A DNA stretch of 64,000 nucleotides from Bettongia penicillata ogilbyi (GCA_023548195.1 JAJHZJ010000336.1:3576704-3640703); one strand, 5' to 3'; positions 24,401 to 35,270 are shown, counted from the stretch's first letter. The notes: generated by a model from the letters alone, not told the origin. Made by a program: numbers and translations.

Positions 24401-25660
24401 GTACCACTGAGAAAAGAGTATATTCCTTTCTATCTCTATTCAATTTTCTCCGGAAATCTATCATATCTAACTTTTCTAAAATTCTGTTCACCTCTTTAAT
24501 GTCTTTCTTGTTTATTTTGTGGTTAGATTTATCTGGTTCTGAGACAGAGAGGTTGAGACCCCTCACTAGAATAGTTCTGCTGTCTATTTCTTCCTATAAC
24601 TCACTTAATTTGTCCTCTAAGAATTTGGATGCTATAAAACTTGGTGCACATATGTTTAATATTGATATTACTTCATTGTCTACAGTACCTTTTAGCAGGA
24701 TATAATTTCCTTCCTTATCTCTTTTGGTTAGATCTATTTTTGCTTTTGCTTTGTCTGAGATTAAGATTGCTACCCCTGCTTTTTTTTTTACTTCATTTGT
24801 AGTATATTATATCCTGCTCCAGCCTTTTATCTTTGTATGTATTTCTCTGCTTCAAATGTTTCTTATAAGCAACGTATTTTAGAATTCTGTTTTTTAATCC
24901 ACTCTGCTATCCACTTCCATTTTATGGGAGAGTGTAACCCATTCACATTTACAGTTATGATTTCTAATTGTATCTTCTCTCTACTCTATCTTTCCCCATT
25001 TATACTTTTCTCTCTCCTTTCACCCTGTCCCTCCTCACTAGTGTTTTGCTTCTGACAATCACCTTCCTCAATATGTCCTCTCTTCTATTCAACCCTCCTC
25101 CCTTTTCTTTCCCCTTTCCCTTCCTACTTTCCTATAGGGTAAGATAAGTTTCTATACCCAACTGAGTGTGTGTGTATTATTCCTTCTTTGAACCAAATCC
25201 AATGAGAGTAATATTCAAACAATGCTAACCTCCTTCCCTTCTTTCCCTCTACTGTAATAGGTCTTGTGAGCCTCTTCATGTGACAAAATTTACCCTATTC
25301 TGCCTCCCTTTTCTTCTTCTCCCAGGACAATCCTTTGTTTTATCCCTTAATTTTTATATATCATCACATCAGACTCAACTTATACCCACAGCCTCCATCT
25401 TATGTATTCACTTCTAATTGCCCTAATAGAGATACAGTTCTCAAGAGTTGGAAGTATCATCTTTCCATGTAGGGATATAAACAATTCAACCTTATTGAAT
25501 GACATGTTGGTTTTTTCTTTCCTATTTACCTTTTTATGCTTCTCCTGAGTCTTGTGTTTGAAGATCCAATTTTCTGTTCAGCTCTAGTCTTTTCATCAGG
25601 AAAGTTTGAAAGTCCTCTATTTCAATGAATGTCCATCTTTTCTCTTGAAAGATTATGCTC
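21481..25660 (-). pseudogene. L1 ORF2, intergenic and ORF1 3' end, antisense, decayed
   Basis: A long antisense L1 in reading order from about 25660 down to 21481, continuing at 17383-16776. Around 25430-25660 is the end of ORF1 (minus frame 25534-25845 partly). From about 24800 down is ORF2. The endonuclease part is visible at 24566-24327 (DFRRKLNRDRKEYTLFSVVH, GHVLGHKK). The reverse-transcriptase palm is at 23234-22941 (DEEKVFDRI, IRPGVKQGCPFSPLLFNI). The thumb and C-terminal parts follow to 21481. Many stops and frameshifts break it. In family terms ORF2p nicks DNA and primes cDNA synthesis; this copy cannot. Confidence 0.8.
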
Positions 25661-27216
25661 GAGGGGCGGAGCCAAGATGGTGGAGTAGAAGGACGCAAGT
25701 TTATGAGCTCCAACCCACAGGCCATAGAATTAATGTAAAAAGAGAACCCCATAACTTCTGGACCACTGAAAGGTGTACAGAAACAGAGTGGAAGAGATTT
25801 CCATTCCAAAGAGCCCTGGAGAGCCGTCCCCAGGGTCCGTCGCACCCTGGAAAGCGGACCCCACCCCAGCGCTGCCCTGGCCGGGGCCCCAGAGAAGCTG
25901 ACCCGAGCAGGCTTCAGAGACGGAAGCTACGGCAGCCGGGAAAGTCCCTCCGCCCACAGAAGCTACAGGTCAGTGACAGAGACGGCTGGCTGGCCGAGGG
26001 GAGTGGGCTGTCTCCGTGACTCGGGCCCCCTCAGGAGGAAGCCGCAGTGGCAGAGGCAGGGGCAGCGGTGGAGGCAGAGGTGGGGGTGGAGGTGGAGGCA
26101 GCGGGTGAAGGCAGCGGCAGCCTGGGAAGGTCCCTCCGCCCACAGAAGCTACACGTCAGTGAGAGAGATGGCTGGCAGGTCGAGGGGAGGGGGGTGTCTC
26201 CGTGACTCGGAACCCCTCGGGAGGAAGCAGTGGGGGCAGAGGCGTGGGCAGCGGCAGAGGCAGCAGGCAACATTGGTAACTTAAAACTTTTCAGTACCTG
26301 GGTAGTTGGTGGGTCCATACACACACATGTACATGCATGCACACACACATACACACATGCACACACATACAGAGACAGAGAGCACAGATTGAATTGAATA
26401 GAATGGGACCATATCTTAAAAGAAATTAAGGTAAATGGTGAGAGAGAAATGTAGTGGGAGGAAAGAGGGTGAAATGGAATAGGGTAATTATGTCATTTAA
26501 GAGGCAAGTACGAGACTTTTTGGTGGAGGGAAAAAGAGGAGAACTGAGAAAAAAAAACAAAAAACAAACAAAAAAAAACCAAGAACTTTACCCTCATCAC
26601 ATTTGACTAAAGGAAGGAATAAAATGCACACTCATTTTGGCATGAAAACCTATCTTACAGTATAGGAAAGTGGGGGAGAAGGAGATAAGCAAGAGGGGGC
26701 ATTATGGAAGGGAGGGCAAAGGGAGGAGGGAGCAATTTGAAGTCAACACTTGGGGAGGGACAGGATCAAAAGGCAGAAGAGAAACAATGAGGGGCAGGTT
26801 AGGATGGAGGGTAATTCAGTTAGTCTTACACAAAACGACTATCAGGGAAGTCATTTGGAAAACTACACAGAAATGGCCTATATGGAATTGCCTGCCTTCC
26901 CAAAGGGAATGGGTGGAGAGGGAGGGATGGGGAGAATTTGGAACTCAAAGTTTTAGGAACAACTGTTTAGTATTGCTGTTGCTACTAGGAAAGAAGACAT
27001 ACAGTTAATGAGGAATAGAAAGTCATCTGGCCCTACAGGAGAAAAGAGAAGATGGAGACAAGAGAAGGGAGGGATAACAGAAGAGAGGGCAGATTGGAGA
27101 TAAGGAAAATTAGATTGCTTGGGGTATTGGAGTGGGGGGAGGGGATAAAATGGGAGAAAATTTGGAACCCAAAATTTTGTGAAAATGAATGTAAAAAGCT
27201 AAATAAATAAATAAAA
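25661..27216 (+). mobile_element. Internally deleted HAL1-like element
   Basis: Starts with aggggcggagccaagatggt and about 600 bp of GC-rich 5' UTR, then at about 26265-26280 passes directly into the region downstream of ORF1 (taacttaaaacttttcagta) and ends in a TAAA-type tail at about 27216. All of ORF1 is absent. It also truncates the antisense L1 to its left. No clear target duplication was found. Confidence 0.75.
26317..26370. repeat. (CA)n microsatellite in HAL1-like 3' region
   Basis: Imperfect CA/CATG tract between gtagttggtggg and agagacagagagcacagatt, homologous in position to the tracts at 8097, 29181 and 54033. Confidence 0.85.
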
Positions 27217-28327
27217 AGAAGTTTTGGACAGTATTCCCTGTGTCCCAGGAGCAGAGCTCAGGTTTAAAAACCATGAAATAGGCTAAAAAGTGAGCAAGGA
27301 ACAGAGAAAAGCCCTAACTATTGAAAGGTATTATGGAGACAGGGAAGATCAAAATACAAACTCAGAAAAGAAGAACAATGTCAAAATGTCTACACATAAA
27401 ACTTCAAAGAGGAATATGAATTGGTCTCAAGTTCAAGAAGCCTTCTTGGGAGTACTCCAAAAGAACTTTAAAAATTAAATAATTTTAATTTAATTTATTT
27501 AACTAATTTGAATAAATTTAATTTTAATTCAATTTAAAAATTAAATAAAATAAGATAAATTGGAAAAGAAATGAGAGGTGTGCAAAGAGAGAGTCAATAC
27601 ATTGGAAAAGGATTGACTGAAGGAAATAAGTCGGACAAATATTGACTGAAGGAAACAAGTCTTTAAAAATACTGTTGGACAAATTGGGGGGAAAAATTCC
27701 ACTGAAGAAAACAATTCCTTAAAAAGTAGAATTGGCCAAATGGAAAAGGAGGTACAAGAGCAAACTGAAGAAAATGGTTCCTTAAAAGTTAGAATTGAGC
27801 AAGTGAAAAGTAATGGCTCTATGAGACATCAAGAATCAGTCCCCCCAAAAATCAAAAGAATGAAAAAATTGAAGAAAATGTGAAATACCTCATTAGAAAA
27901 ACAACTTACCTAGAAAATAGATCCCGGAGAGATAATTTAAGAATTATTGTTTTACCTGAAAGCCATGATTAAAAAAAGAACCTGGACAGCATCTTTCAAG
28001 AAATTATCAAGGAAAACTGCGTATTCTAGAAGCAGAGGGCAAAATAGTCATTGAAAGAATCCACTAATCACTTCCTGAAAAAAATCTTAAAATGAAGACT
28101 CCAAGGAATGTTGTAGCCAAGTTCCAGAATTATGGGGTCAAGAAGAAAATACTGCAAGCAGCTAGAAACAAACAGTTGAAATATCAAGGAGTCACAGTCA
28201 GGATTGCATAGACCTTAGCAACTTACATGTTAAAGAAGAGGAGGGCTTGGTATATGCTATTCCAGATGACAAAGGAGCATGCATTACAACCAGGAATCAA
28301 CTTCCCAGCAAAATTGAACATAATCTT
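27217..28327 (+). pseudogene. Old ORF1 fragment, decayed
   Basis: Sense ORF1-type sequence. The frame 27290-27478 begins MSKEQRKALTIERYYGDRED and matches the start of the copy at 156. Coiled-coil, RNA-binding and C-terminal segments follow in broken frames to 28327. An AT-rich tract at 27462-27556 interrupts it. The element is cut at 28327 by the antisense HAL1-like element, and its 3' part was not found on the other side. Confidence 0.75.
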
Positions 28328-29180
28328 TCTTTTTTTTTCTTTATTTCTTTATTTAACTTTTTACATTCATTTTCACAAAATTTTGGGTTCCAAATTTTCT
28401 CCCCTTTTATCCCCTCCCCCCACCCCAATACCCCAAGCAATCTAATTTTCCCTATCTCCAATCTGCCCTCTCTTCTATCATCCCTCCCTTCACTTGTCTC
28501 CATCTTCTCTTTTCTCCTGTAGGGCCAGATGACTTTCTATTCCTCATTAACTGTATGTCTTCTTTCCTAGTAGCAACAGCAATACTAAACAGTTGTTCCT
28601 AAAACTTTGAGTTCCAAATTCTCCCCATCCCTCCCTTTCCACCCATTCCCTTTGGGAAGGCAGGCAATTCCATATAGGCCATTTCTGTGTAGTTTTGCAA
28701 ATGACTTCCCTGATAGTCGTGTTGTGTAAGACTAACTGAATTACCCTCCATCCTAACCTGCCCCTCATTGTTTCTCTTCTGTCTTTTGATCCTGTCCCTC
28801 CCCAAGTGTTGACTTCAAATTGCTCCCTCCTCCCTTTGCCCTCCCTTCCATAATGCCCCCCCTTGCTTATCTCCTCCCCCACTTTCCTATACTGTAAGAT
28901 AGGTTTTCATGCCAAAATGACTGTGCATTTTATTCCTTCCTTTAATCAAATGTGATGAAGGTAAACCTCTTGGGGTTTTTTTGTTTGTTTTTTGTTTTTT
29001 TTTCCTCAGCTCTCCTCTTTTTCCCTCCACTAAAAAGTCTCCTACTTGCCTCTTAAATGACATATAATTACCCCATTCCATTTCACCCTCTTTCCTCCCA
29101 CTACATTTCTCTCTCACCATTTACCTTAATTTCTTTTAAGATATGGTCCCATCCTATTCAATTCAATCTGTGCTCTCTGT

Positions 29181-29238
29181 CTCTGTATGTGTGTGCATGT
29201 GTGTATGTGTGTGTGCATGCATGTACATGTGTGTGTAT
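29181..29238. repeat. (TG)n microsatellite in HAL1-like 3' region
   Basis: Imperfect TG/CATG tract at the same element position as the tracts at 8097, 26317 and 54033. Confidence 0.85.
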
Positions 29239-29373
29239 GGACCCACCAACTACCCAGGTACTGAAAAGTTTTAAGAGTTACAAATATTGTCTTTCCATGT
29301 AGGAATGTAAACAGTTCACTTCTGGTAAGTCCCTTAAGACTTCTCTTTGCTGTTTACTTTTTCATGCTTCTTC

Positions 29374-30474
29374 TCATTCTTGTGTTTGAAAGTCAAATTT
29401 TCTTTTCAGCTCTGGTCTTTTCATCAAGAATGCTTGAAAGTCCTCTGTTTCATTGAAAGACAATATTTTCCCTTGAAGTATTATACTCAGTTTAGCTGGG
29501 TAGGTGATTCTTGGTTTGAATCCTAGTTCCTTTGACTTCTGGAATATCCTATTCCATGCCCTTCGATCCCTTAATGTAGAAGCTGCTAGATCTTGAGTTA
29601 TCCTGATTGTATTTCCACAGTACTGGAATTGTTTCTTTCTAGCTGCTTGCAAGATTTTCTCCTTGAGCTGGGAGTTCTGGAATTTGGCCACAATGTTCCT
29701 AGGAGTTTCTCTTTTTGGATCTCTTTCAGGTGGTGATCGATGGATTCTTTCAATACTTATTTTGCCCTCTGGTTCTAGAATGTCAGGGCAGTTTTCCTTG
29801 ATCATTTCATGCAAGATGATATCTAGGCTCTTTTTTTGATCATGACTTTCAGATAGTCCCATAATTTTTAAATTGTCTCTCCTGGATCTATTTTCCAGGT
29901 CAGTTGTTTTTCCAATGAGGTATTTCACATTCTCTTCCATTTTTTCATTCTTTTGGTTTTGTTTGGTGATTTCTTGGTTTCTCGTAAAGTCATTAGACTC
30001 CATCTGTTCCATTCTAATTTTGAGAGAACTATTATCTTCAGTGAGCTTTTGAACCTGTTTTTCCATTTGGCTAATTCTGCTTTTGAAAGCATTCTTCTCC
30101 TCATTGGCTTTTTGAACCTCTTTTGCCAATTGAGTGAGCCTATTTTTCAAGGTGATATTTTCTTCAGCATTTTTTTGGGTCTCCTTTACCAAGGTATTGA
30201 CCCGTTTTTCATACTTTTCTTGCATCTCTCTCATTTCTCTTCCCAGATTTTCCTCCACCTGTCTAACTTGCTTTTCAAAATCCTTTTTGAGCTCTTCCAA
30301 GGCCTGAGCCCACCCAACATCCCCCTGGGATGTCTGGGGTACCGAGGCCCCGCCCTCCATGTCTTTCCCAGATGGCAAGGATATGTCCTCGTCATCAGAT
30401 CCGAATGTCGGGATCATTTGCATCTGTTCGAAAAAACTCTCTATAATCTTATTTTTCTTCCCTGTTCTAGGCAT
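29374..30474 (-). CDS. HAL1-like/L1 ORF1 protein, 366 aa, uninterrupted
   Basis: This is the only full-length uninterrupted retroelement ORF here: ATG at 30474, stop at 29374. Residues 1-50 are polar (MPRTGKKNK start, GSDDEDISLPSG). About 55-195 is heptad-rich coiled coil for trimerisation (LKKDFEKQVRQVEENLGREM to QNQKNEKMEENVKYLIGKTT). About 198-280 matches the L1 RNA-recognition domain (RRDNLKIMGLSE, IERIHRSPPERDPKRETPRN). About 285-355 is the C-terminal domain with RITQDLAAST and PRITYPAKLS, the conserved nucleic-acid-binding core. ORF1p coats L1 RNA and acts as a chaperone in the cytoplasmic particle. The same start is used in the 9405 and 52797 copies. Expression is not shown by sequence. 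With no ORF2 in the element, mobility would need ORF2p in trans. Confidence 0.85.
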   Translation of the reverse strand: MPRTGKKNKIIESFFEQMQMIPTFGSDDEDISLPSGKDMEGGASVPQTSQGDVGWAQALEELKKDFEKQVRQVEENLGREMREMQEKYEKRVNTLVKETQKNAEENITLKNRLTQLAKEVQKANEEKNAFKSRISQMEKQVQKLTEDNSSLKIRMEQMESNDFTRNQEITKQNQKNEKMEENVKYLIGKTTDLENRSRRDNLKIMGLSESHDQKKSLDIILHEMIKENCPDILEPEGKISIERIHRSPPERDPKRETPRNIVAKFQNSQLKEKILQAARKKQFQYCGNTIRITQDLAASTLRDRRAWNRIFQKSKELGFKPRITYPAKLSIILQGKILSFNETEDFQAFLMKRPELKRKFDFQTQE

Positions 30475-31247
30475 TTTCCCAGCCAGTTACTTGACTTCTG
30501 AGATTCCTGTCCACCCCCACCTAGATCCGCCCAGCTAGTGCTTGGGCTCTGAGATTCAAATGGGCTTTCCGCCCCACGCACGGCTGCTAATCAATGTGAG
30601 CTTTAGTTCTGGTGCTGGGGTGGGGGCAGGGCCGCCTCCCAGGCTCAGCTCCCTCAGGGGCTTTATGCAGAGACCTTCAGTAACGGAGCAGGGTGGGGCA
30701 GGGCCGTCTCCCAGGCTCAGCTCCCTTGGGGGTTTATGCAGAGACTTTCAGTAATGAAGATCCTGCCTGCTGCTGGGGGAGTCCTGGGCCACCACCGCAG
30801 CTGCTGCCTCCGCCGCCGCCCCTGCCTCTGCCTCCGCTGTTTCCTGCCCCCACCTCTGCCGCCACCGCTTCCTCCCAAGGGGGCCCAAGTCACAGAGACA
30901 GCCCGCTCCCCTCGACCAGCCAGCCGTCTCTCTCACTGACCTGTAGCTTCTGTGGGCGGAGGGACTTTCCCGGCTGCCGGAGCTTCCGTCCCTGAAGCCT
31001 GCTTGGGTCAGCTTCTCTGGGGCCGCGGCCAGGGCAGCGCTGGGGTGGGGTCCGCTTTCCGGGGCACGACGGACCCTGGGGACGGCTCTCCAGGGCTCTC
31101 TGGAATGGAAATGTCTTCCACTCTGTTTCTGCACACCTTTCAGTGATCCAGAATTTATGGGGATCTCTTTTTACATTAATTCTATGGGCTGTGGGTTCGG
31201 AGCTCGTAAACGTGCGTCTTTCTACTCCGCCATCTTGACTCTGCCCT
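30475..31247 (-). promoter_or_regulatory. GC-rich HAL1-like 5' UTR / internal promoter
   Basis: About 770 bp of CpG-containing, GC-rich sequence in an AT-rich background, directly upstream of ORF1. The YY1-type motif AAGATGGCGG (plus-strand CCGCCATCTT, 31227-31236) is at its start. L1-type elements use the 5' UTR as an internal promoter; activity here is inferred. Long frames inside it are composition effects. Confidence 0.55.
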
Positions 31248-31715
31248 CTGTCCAAAACTTCTTGTGCCGAGGGCCAGGGAAGCCTGGTCACTGACTTTCC
31301 ACACTGGGAACTCAGGTGCCAAATGCACTAGGGTGACCTAGCCTAGTTGAGCCTGGCATCCAGGGCTGACAATTTGCATCTGTGCTGGAGTTGGGGGCCT
31401 TGCAGCTGGTCTGCTGTGCCACTGGCCTGCTGTACCAGAACCATAGCTTCTGCTGCTGTTGTATATTGTGGCTAAGAGCTCTACTGGCTTGCTGGACACC
31501 ATCTGCACTGGGTTGAGCTTCCCTTCTAACCAAATGAAACAAACCTTTCCTGAAGTTCCTCCAAGTTATCTTAAGCTGTAAAGTTGTTTCACTCTGTCTT
31601 GTTGTAGGATCTGTTGCTCTAGAATCCTTTTAGAAGTTTGATTTCATGTTTTCAAGGGAAACTAGGTAGAGCTGAGGCAGCTTCCTGACTTCTCTCCTCC
31701 CTCTTGGCTCTGCCC
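31248..31715 (-). mobile_element. L1 5' UTR, antisense, second subfamily
   Basis: On the minus strand the segment begins gggcagagccaagagggagg and gctgcctcagctctacc, a typical L1 5' end, and runs about 465 bp to the start of the HAL1-like element. No ORF1 or tail of this element was found next to it. Confidence 0.6.
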
Positions 31716-32026
31716 TGAGATGAAAGTTTCTAAGGCTGAAGCTGCCTCCCCAGGGCTTCTTGTTTGTTGATTCCATATAGTTTGGCAGAACCTTGGCCCC
31801 TGGAGGTCAGGTTTTTCCTGGGGTCTTCTTAGGTTGTCTTATGACAAAACCCGACTTTTGTTTCTTTCTGCTTTATATTGTCTAAAAGATTAAGATCCAA
31901 ATTCACAAGCACATTTCTTCCTGAGCAACTAGCATACCCAGAGGCAATGTTCTGTCTTTTTTTGTGGAGGAAATTTGGAGAGTTGAAAGTTTTCTGACCT
32001 ACTCTACCATCTTCCCAGAATCCTCT
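31716..32026 (-). mobile_element. L1 5' UTR, antisense, third subfamily
   Basis: On the minus strand it begins gaggattctgggaagatggt and gagtaggtcagaaaac, another L1 5' end, and after about 310 bp it abuts the 5' end of the preceding segment with no poly(A) tract between them. Confidence 0.55.
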
Positions 32027-32232
32027 CCTCCAAGCTTGATTTATAATCTACCATTTTCATTTAGCAACAGAAACTTCTTGTGCTCAATTCATCTTGAATT
32101 ATGTAATCCACAATAGGCAACTCTGAACAAAGGCTGATTGTTTGACCTTATGTCATCTGTTTAGTTGCAACCAGGACCCAATAGTAGGTAAGCCAATGCC
32201 TCTCAAAGGTAGTGAGTGATGTGATCTAGGGA
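32027..32232. other. No recognised feature
   Basis: Short stretch between an L1 5' end and a retroviral LTR; nothing identified. Confidence 0.3.
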
Positions 32233-32655
32233 TGCTGGGAACCCCAAAAGGCAAAGGTACGGGGTGGGTCTACCTCAAAAGAATTTGACCACACAAACTT
32301 TTTGGTCTAAGTAGAGAGTTTATTATGACACTGGTTGTGTGGGCAAGATTCCTAATGAGTTTGTGGTATTTGTGATGCCAATATGAGTGGGCCAGATTCT
32401 AAGAATCTGCATAATTCAATGAGGGTAAAATTGGTACCTTTATACAGAAAGAGATTGGGATGGGATTAAGGAGTGGCAAGTAGCCTGGAGTGGACCAGGT
32501 GTAGACAATGAAAGGCTGAACTGGGTCAGAGGGCCACAATGAAAGGATAGTTGAAAGAATTATATTGAGATGGGCCAGATGCCTCAGGGAAATTCCAGGG
32601 CTGAAATATGTGAGAAAGTTTAAGGGCTTTTTTTTAGGGATCGATTGCCCTATCA
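32233..32655 (-). mobile_element. Endogenous retrovirus LTR, 423 bp, antisense
   Basis: On the minus strand the block opens TGATAGGGCAAT after a purine-rich gatggagg, contains AATAAA followed by ctctctacttagacc as in an R/U5 region, and closes with GGGGTTCCCAGCA. The TG...CA ends and the polyadenylation signal support an LTR. It directly follows pol-like sequence on its upstream side, so it would be a 3' LTR. Confidence 0.6.
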
Positions 32656-33240
32656 CCTCCATCAGTAGTATAATGAATGGCTGCTCTGAGGAATTTGGAA
32701 TTCCAGAAACTTAACAGTGGTTTTTGTAGTCACCTGTTGATGTCTTCCAAAGGTTCCACTCAGTCTGTTCTTTCTGAACAGAGACTTCCAGAAACATGGG
32801 TCTTGAAAGGTCATGAGATCCAAGGGGAGAGACAGCTAAACAGCTTGCTTTTTATCTTTTGGGTCTGTAGTCAATATTTGACCCCACTTGAAAGAGGCAG
32901 ACTTGTAGGTAACTCAGTAAATAAGGGGTATCAGAATTACTAAGGTGGGAAATACAGATCCTCTAAAACCTGGAGAGTCCTGTAAGTCTCTGGGCTTCTT
33001 TCTTAAATTGTGGGAAAGTGACAGTAATTTATTCTGTTCTGTAGTTAGAATCTTGTGAGTTGTTCCTATCGATTGTATTCCCCAAAATTTGAGTGAGTCA
33101 GACTCTGGATTTTCTTTGGATTTTCTACCCCTTGTCCTTCATATCAGCCACCATCTGATCAAGACCGCTGTCACTATAGTCTCATCTGACCCAATCAACT
33201 TCATGTCATTCATGCATGTCTCAGGCAGTTCTCAAGGGAA
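32656..33240 (-). pseudogene. Retroviral pol remnant, antisense
   Basis: Minus-strand translation in several frames resembles the reverse-transcriptase and connection/RNase H part of an endogenous retroviral Pol, for example the short stretch PMFLEVSVQ. Stops and frameshifts break every frame, so no product is possible. It lies between L1 ORF2 sequence at 33247 and the LTR at 32233, with no env-sized interval. The class is not settled. Confidence 0.5.
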
Positions 33241-33246
33241 GAAATC

Positions 33247-33500
33247 TAGGCTGTTAACAACTATATGAATAAATACTCCAAATCATTAATAATTAGAGAA
33301 GTGTAAATTAAAGTTAACTACCTCCCACCCATCAGGTTGGCAAAGTTGCCAGAAGAGGAAAATGACAAATGTTGGACAGACTGAGGGAAAACAGGCACAT
33401 TGTTATACGGTTGATAGAGTCTGAATTGCTTCAGTCTGGAAAGCAAATTGGAACAATCCCCCTAAAGTTACCCTTTGACCTAGGAATATCAGGTATCACA
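33247..33500 (+). mobile_element. Old L1 ORF2 C-terminal fragment
   Basis: The text aaatactccaaatcattaat, gagaagtgtaaattaaag, catcaggttggcaaagttgc, aaatgttggacagactg corresponds to the ORF2 segment seen at 18900-19100, at higher divergence. Confidence 0.65.
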
Positions 33501-33921
33501 ATCTTTAAGTGATCTAGTAATTCAGAAAAAAAAAAAGACTGAGTGGTATCTCCAGATCTGACCCCATTATTAATCATTACATCTTCCCAAATCTTTCATA
33601 GCTCTTTTCAGTGATCTTATAAAATCCTTGTTTGTAAACACTCAGGGTCTGCTCTTAGGATTAGAAGACCACTTTGTGTCTCTAAACCCAAAGCATTACA
33701 AAACTTTCCCCAAATTACAATTTATGCTTTGTTCAAATATTATTGAAAATTGTATTTAGCAAACTAATAATGCTAAGTCAGCAACAATCATGCAGCACCA
33801 TACAGTAACAAAATAACAATAATAAAGAAATAGACAAATGCAGGTGATGTGTGTGATCCATAACAAAGCAAAATACTATAACTAAACAACTGCAAATAGC
33901 AAGAATTTCGCAACCTACACT
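33501..33921. other. No recognised feature
   Basis: AT-rich DNA. The right edge holds the target duplication of the following SINE. Confidence 0.3.
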
Positions 33922-34185
33922 GAGAGTGTGTTCATCCTTCATTGCTTTGAGTGAAGGAGTGCTGTGCAGGTCACCAGCCTCACTTCTCCTCCAGAGCCAT
34001 CTGAATCCAGTAACCAGATGTTCATCAGGATGACTGGAGATGACCCAGGATGAGGCAATTGGGGTTAAGTGACTTGCCCAAGGTCACACAGCTAGTGAGT
34101 GTCAAGTGTCTGAGGTGAGATTTGAACTCAAGTCCTCCTAACTCCTGCACTGGTGCTCTATCCACTGCATCACCTAGCTGCCCCA
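33922..34185 (-). repeat. WALLSI/WSINE-like tRNA-derived SINE
   Basis: In SINE sense the minus strand begins ggggcagctaggtgatgcag and tggatagagcaccagtgc, continues with the CORE-like gtgaccttgggcaagtcact, and ends in the body gaggctggtgacctgcacag. Flanks caacctacact (33911-33921) and cgacctatact (34186-34196) match at 9 of 11 positions as a target duplication. The tRNA-like head is part of the SINE and not a tRNA gene. Confidence 0.8.
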
Positions 34186-34640
34186 CGACCTATACTAACA
34201 ATTAGTAAATGAAAAAGCAAACCCTATTCAGGCAGTACTACATGCAAATGAGCGTGTAAATACACCGAGAGCTCAAACCTAATGGCCAACAATTAACATA
34301 TGAATAAGCAAAAATATTGCCAGCAAAAATAAATATTCAAATCAGATCTTGAAAGAGTAGTAAAACTTTGAACACTGGTGGTCTGCTGTTTGAGGAGAAG
34401 CTACACTCCCAACTCCCTAATCGTAACTGATTTATACCCAAGTTCACAGCCTCATTCCTCTTTTCTCCCATCCTCAGCAACTGACATAGCCAGAGTCCAT
34501 TTGTAGAGGAGAGTTACCAGGGTTTTCTCTTCTGAGTTACACCCATCCATACTACAAAGCAATGGTTTCACTCCCATGGTGACTGGCAATCCCACTTCTA
34601 TTCCTGCAAAGGCAAGACTGTTGCCAGGAGAACTCATAGA

Positions 34641-34643
<3 letters not shown>
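34186..34643. other. No recognised feature
   Basis: No ORF or known repeat seen. Confidence 0.3.

Positions 34644-34714
<71 letters not shown>
34644..34714. repeat. (CT)n microsatellite, 71 bp
   Basis: Uninterrupted CT dinucleotides. The long Ser-Leu and Arg-Glu frames across it are repeat translations. Confidence 0.98.
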
Positions 34715-34718
<4 letters not shown>

Positions 34719-35117
34719 TTTCCCTTATACCTTTTTCCAAAAATCAGCAAGGGGTGGGAAGTTGGGGGTGAGAGTCAACGGAAGGATGTCTCCCCCTCTC
34801 TGCCTTAAGCATCCTTACCAGCAGTATTGGCCTCATAGAGAGGTTCACTAGATGTCTGTTTCCTTTTTTGGCGGGAGAGAGGAGAAGGCTAATAGGATAC
34901 TTGAGTAGTTTACATTTTTCTATCTGTTCATGGATTATCTTTATCTCTTTTGTTTATTTTATGCATTTTCATGGAAGTCAAATAAAGTCTGTCTTATATG
35001 CATATAGTACATTGCGTGCCTGTGTGAAAGTAGGGACCCTATTGCCCACATTTAGGAAAACCTAGACATAAGCTATAGTATGTTTACAGATTTTCCTTGA
35101 GTACTTCAGTGCAGACA
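34715..35117. other. No recognised feature
   Basis: Contains aataaagtctgtctt near 34980, which could be an LTR polyadenylation region, but no TG...CA boundaries with matching flanks were found. Confidence 0.3.
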
Positions 35118-35225
35118 ATGAATAATAAATATAATTAACATTTATATAGCACCTACTACATACTAGGCACTATGCCAAGCACCTTACAAATATTATCTCA
35201 TTTTGCCCTGAGGAAATCAAAACTA
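35118..35225 (+). repeat. MIR fragment
   Basis: The text aacatttatatagcacctac, taggcactatgccaagcacc, ttacaaatattatctcattt is the classic MIR core. Confidence 0.85.
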
Positions 35226-35270
35226 TGCCATACCATTTACTAGGTGTTTCTATCCTGTAATTGAACTTAC

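Larger units (their letters stand above)
28328..31247 (-). mobile_element. Full-length HAL1-like element with intact ORF1
   Basis: Antisense, about 2.9 kb. In element order: 5' end GGCAGAGTCAAGATGGCGG near 31247, GC-rich 5' UTR to 30475, ORF1 30474-29374, then about 1 kb of 3' region with a TG microsatellite and a TAAA-type tail at 28328. No ORF2 is present and none would fit. The flanks differ, so I could not define a target duplication. It is the best-preserved coding copy in the window. Confidence 0.85.

Noticed and set aside
26260..26285. Splicing as the cause of the ORF1 loss at 25661-27216
   Set aside because: The junction lies upstream of the candidate acceptor (acttttcag is retained) and no GT donor is evident in the full-length copy; template switching or deletion fits better.
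33922..34185. tRNA gene
   Set aside because: The tRNA-like part is the head of a SINE with target duplication; no intact cloverleaf is apparent.
34644..34714. Ser-Leu and Arg-Glu repeat proteins
   Set aside because: They are translations of a CT microsatellite (also at 60257-60329).
33500..35090. Retroviral LTR or full element around the SINE and aataaagtctgtctt
   Set aside because: No TG...CA ends with matching flanks could be found.
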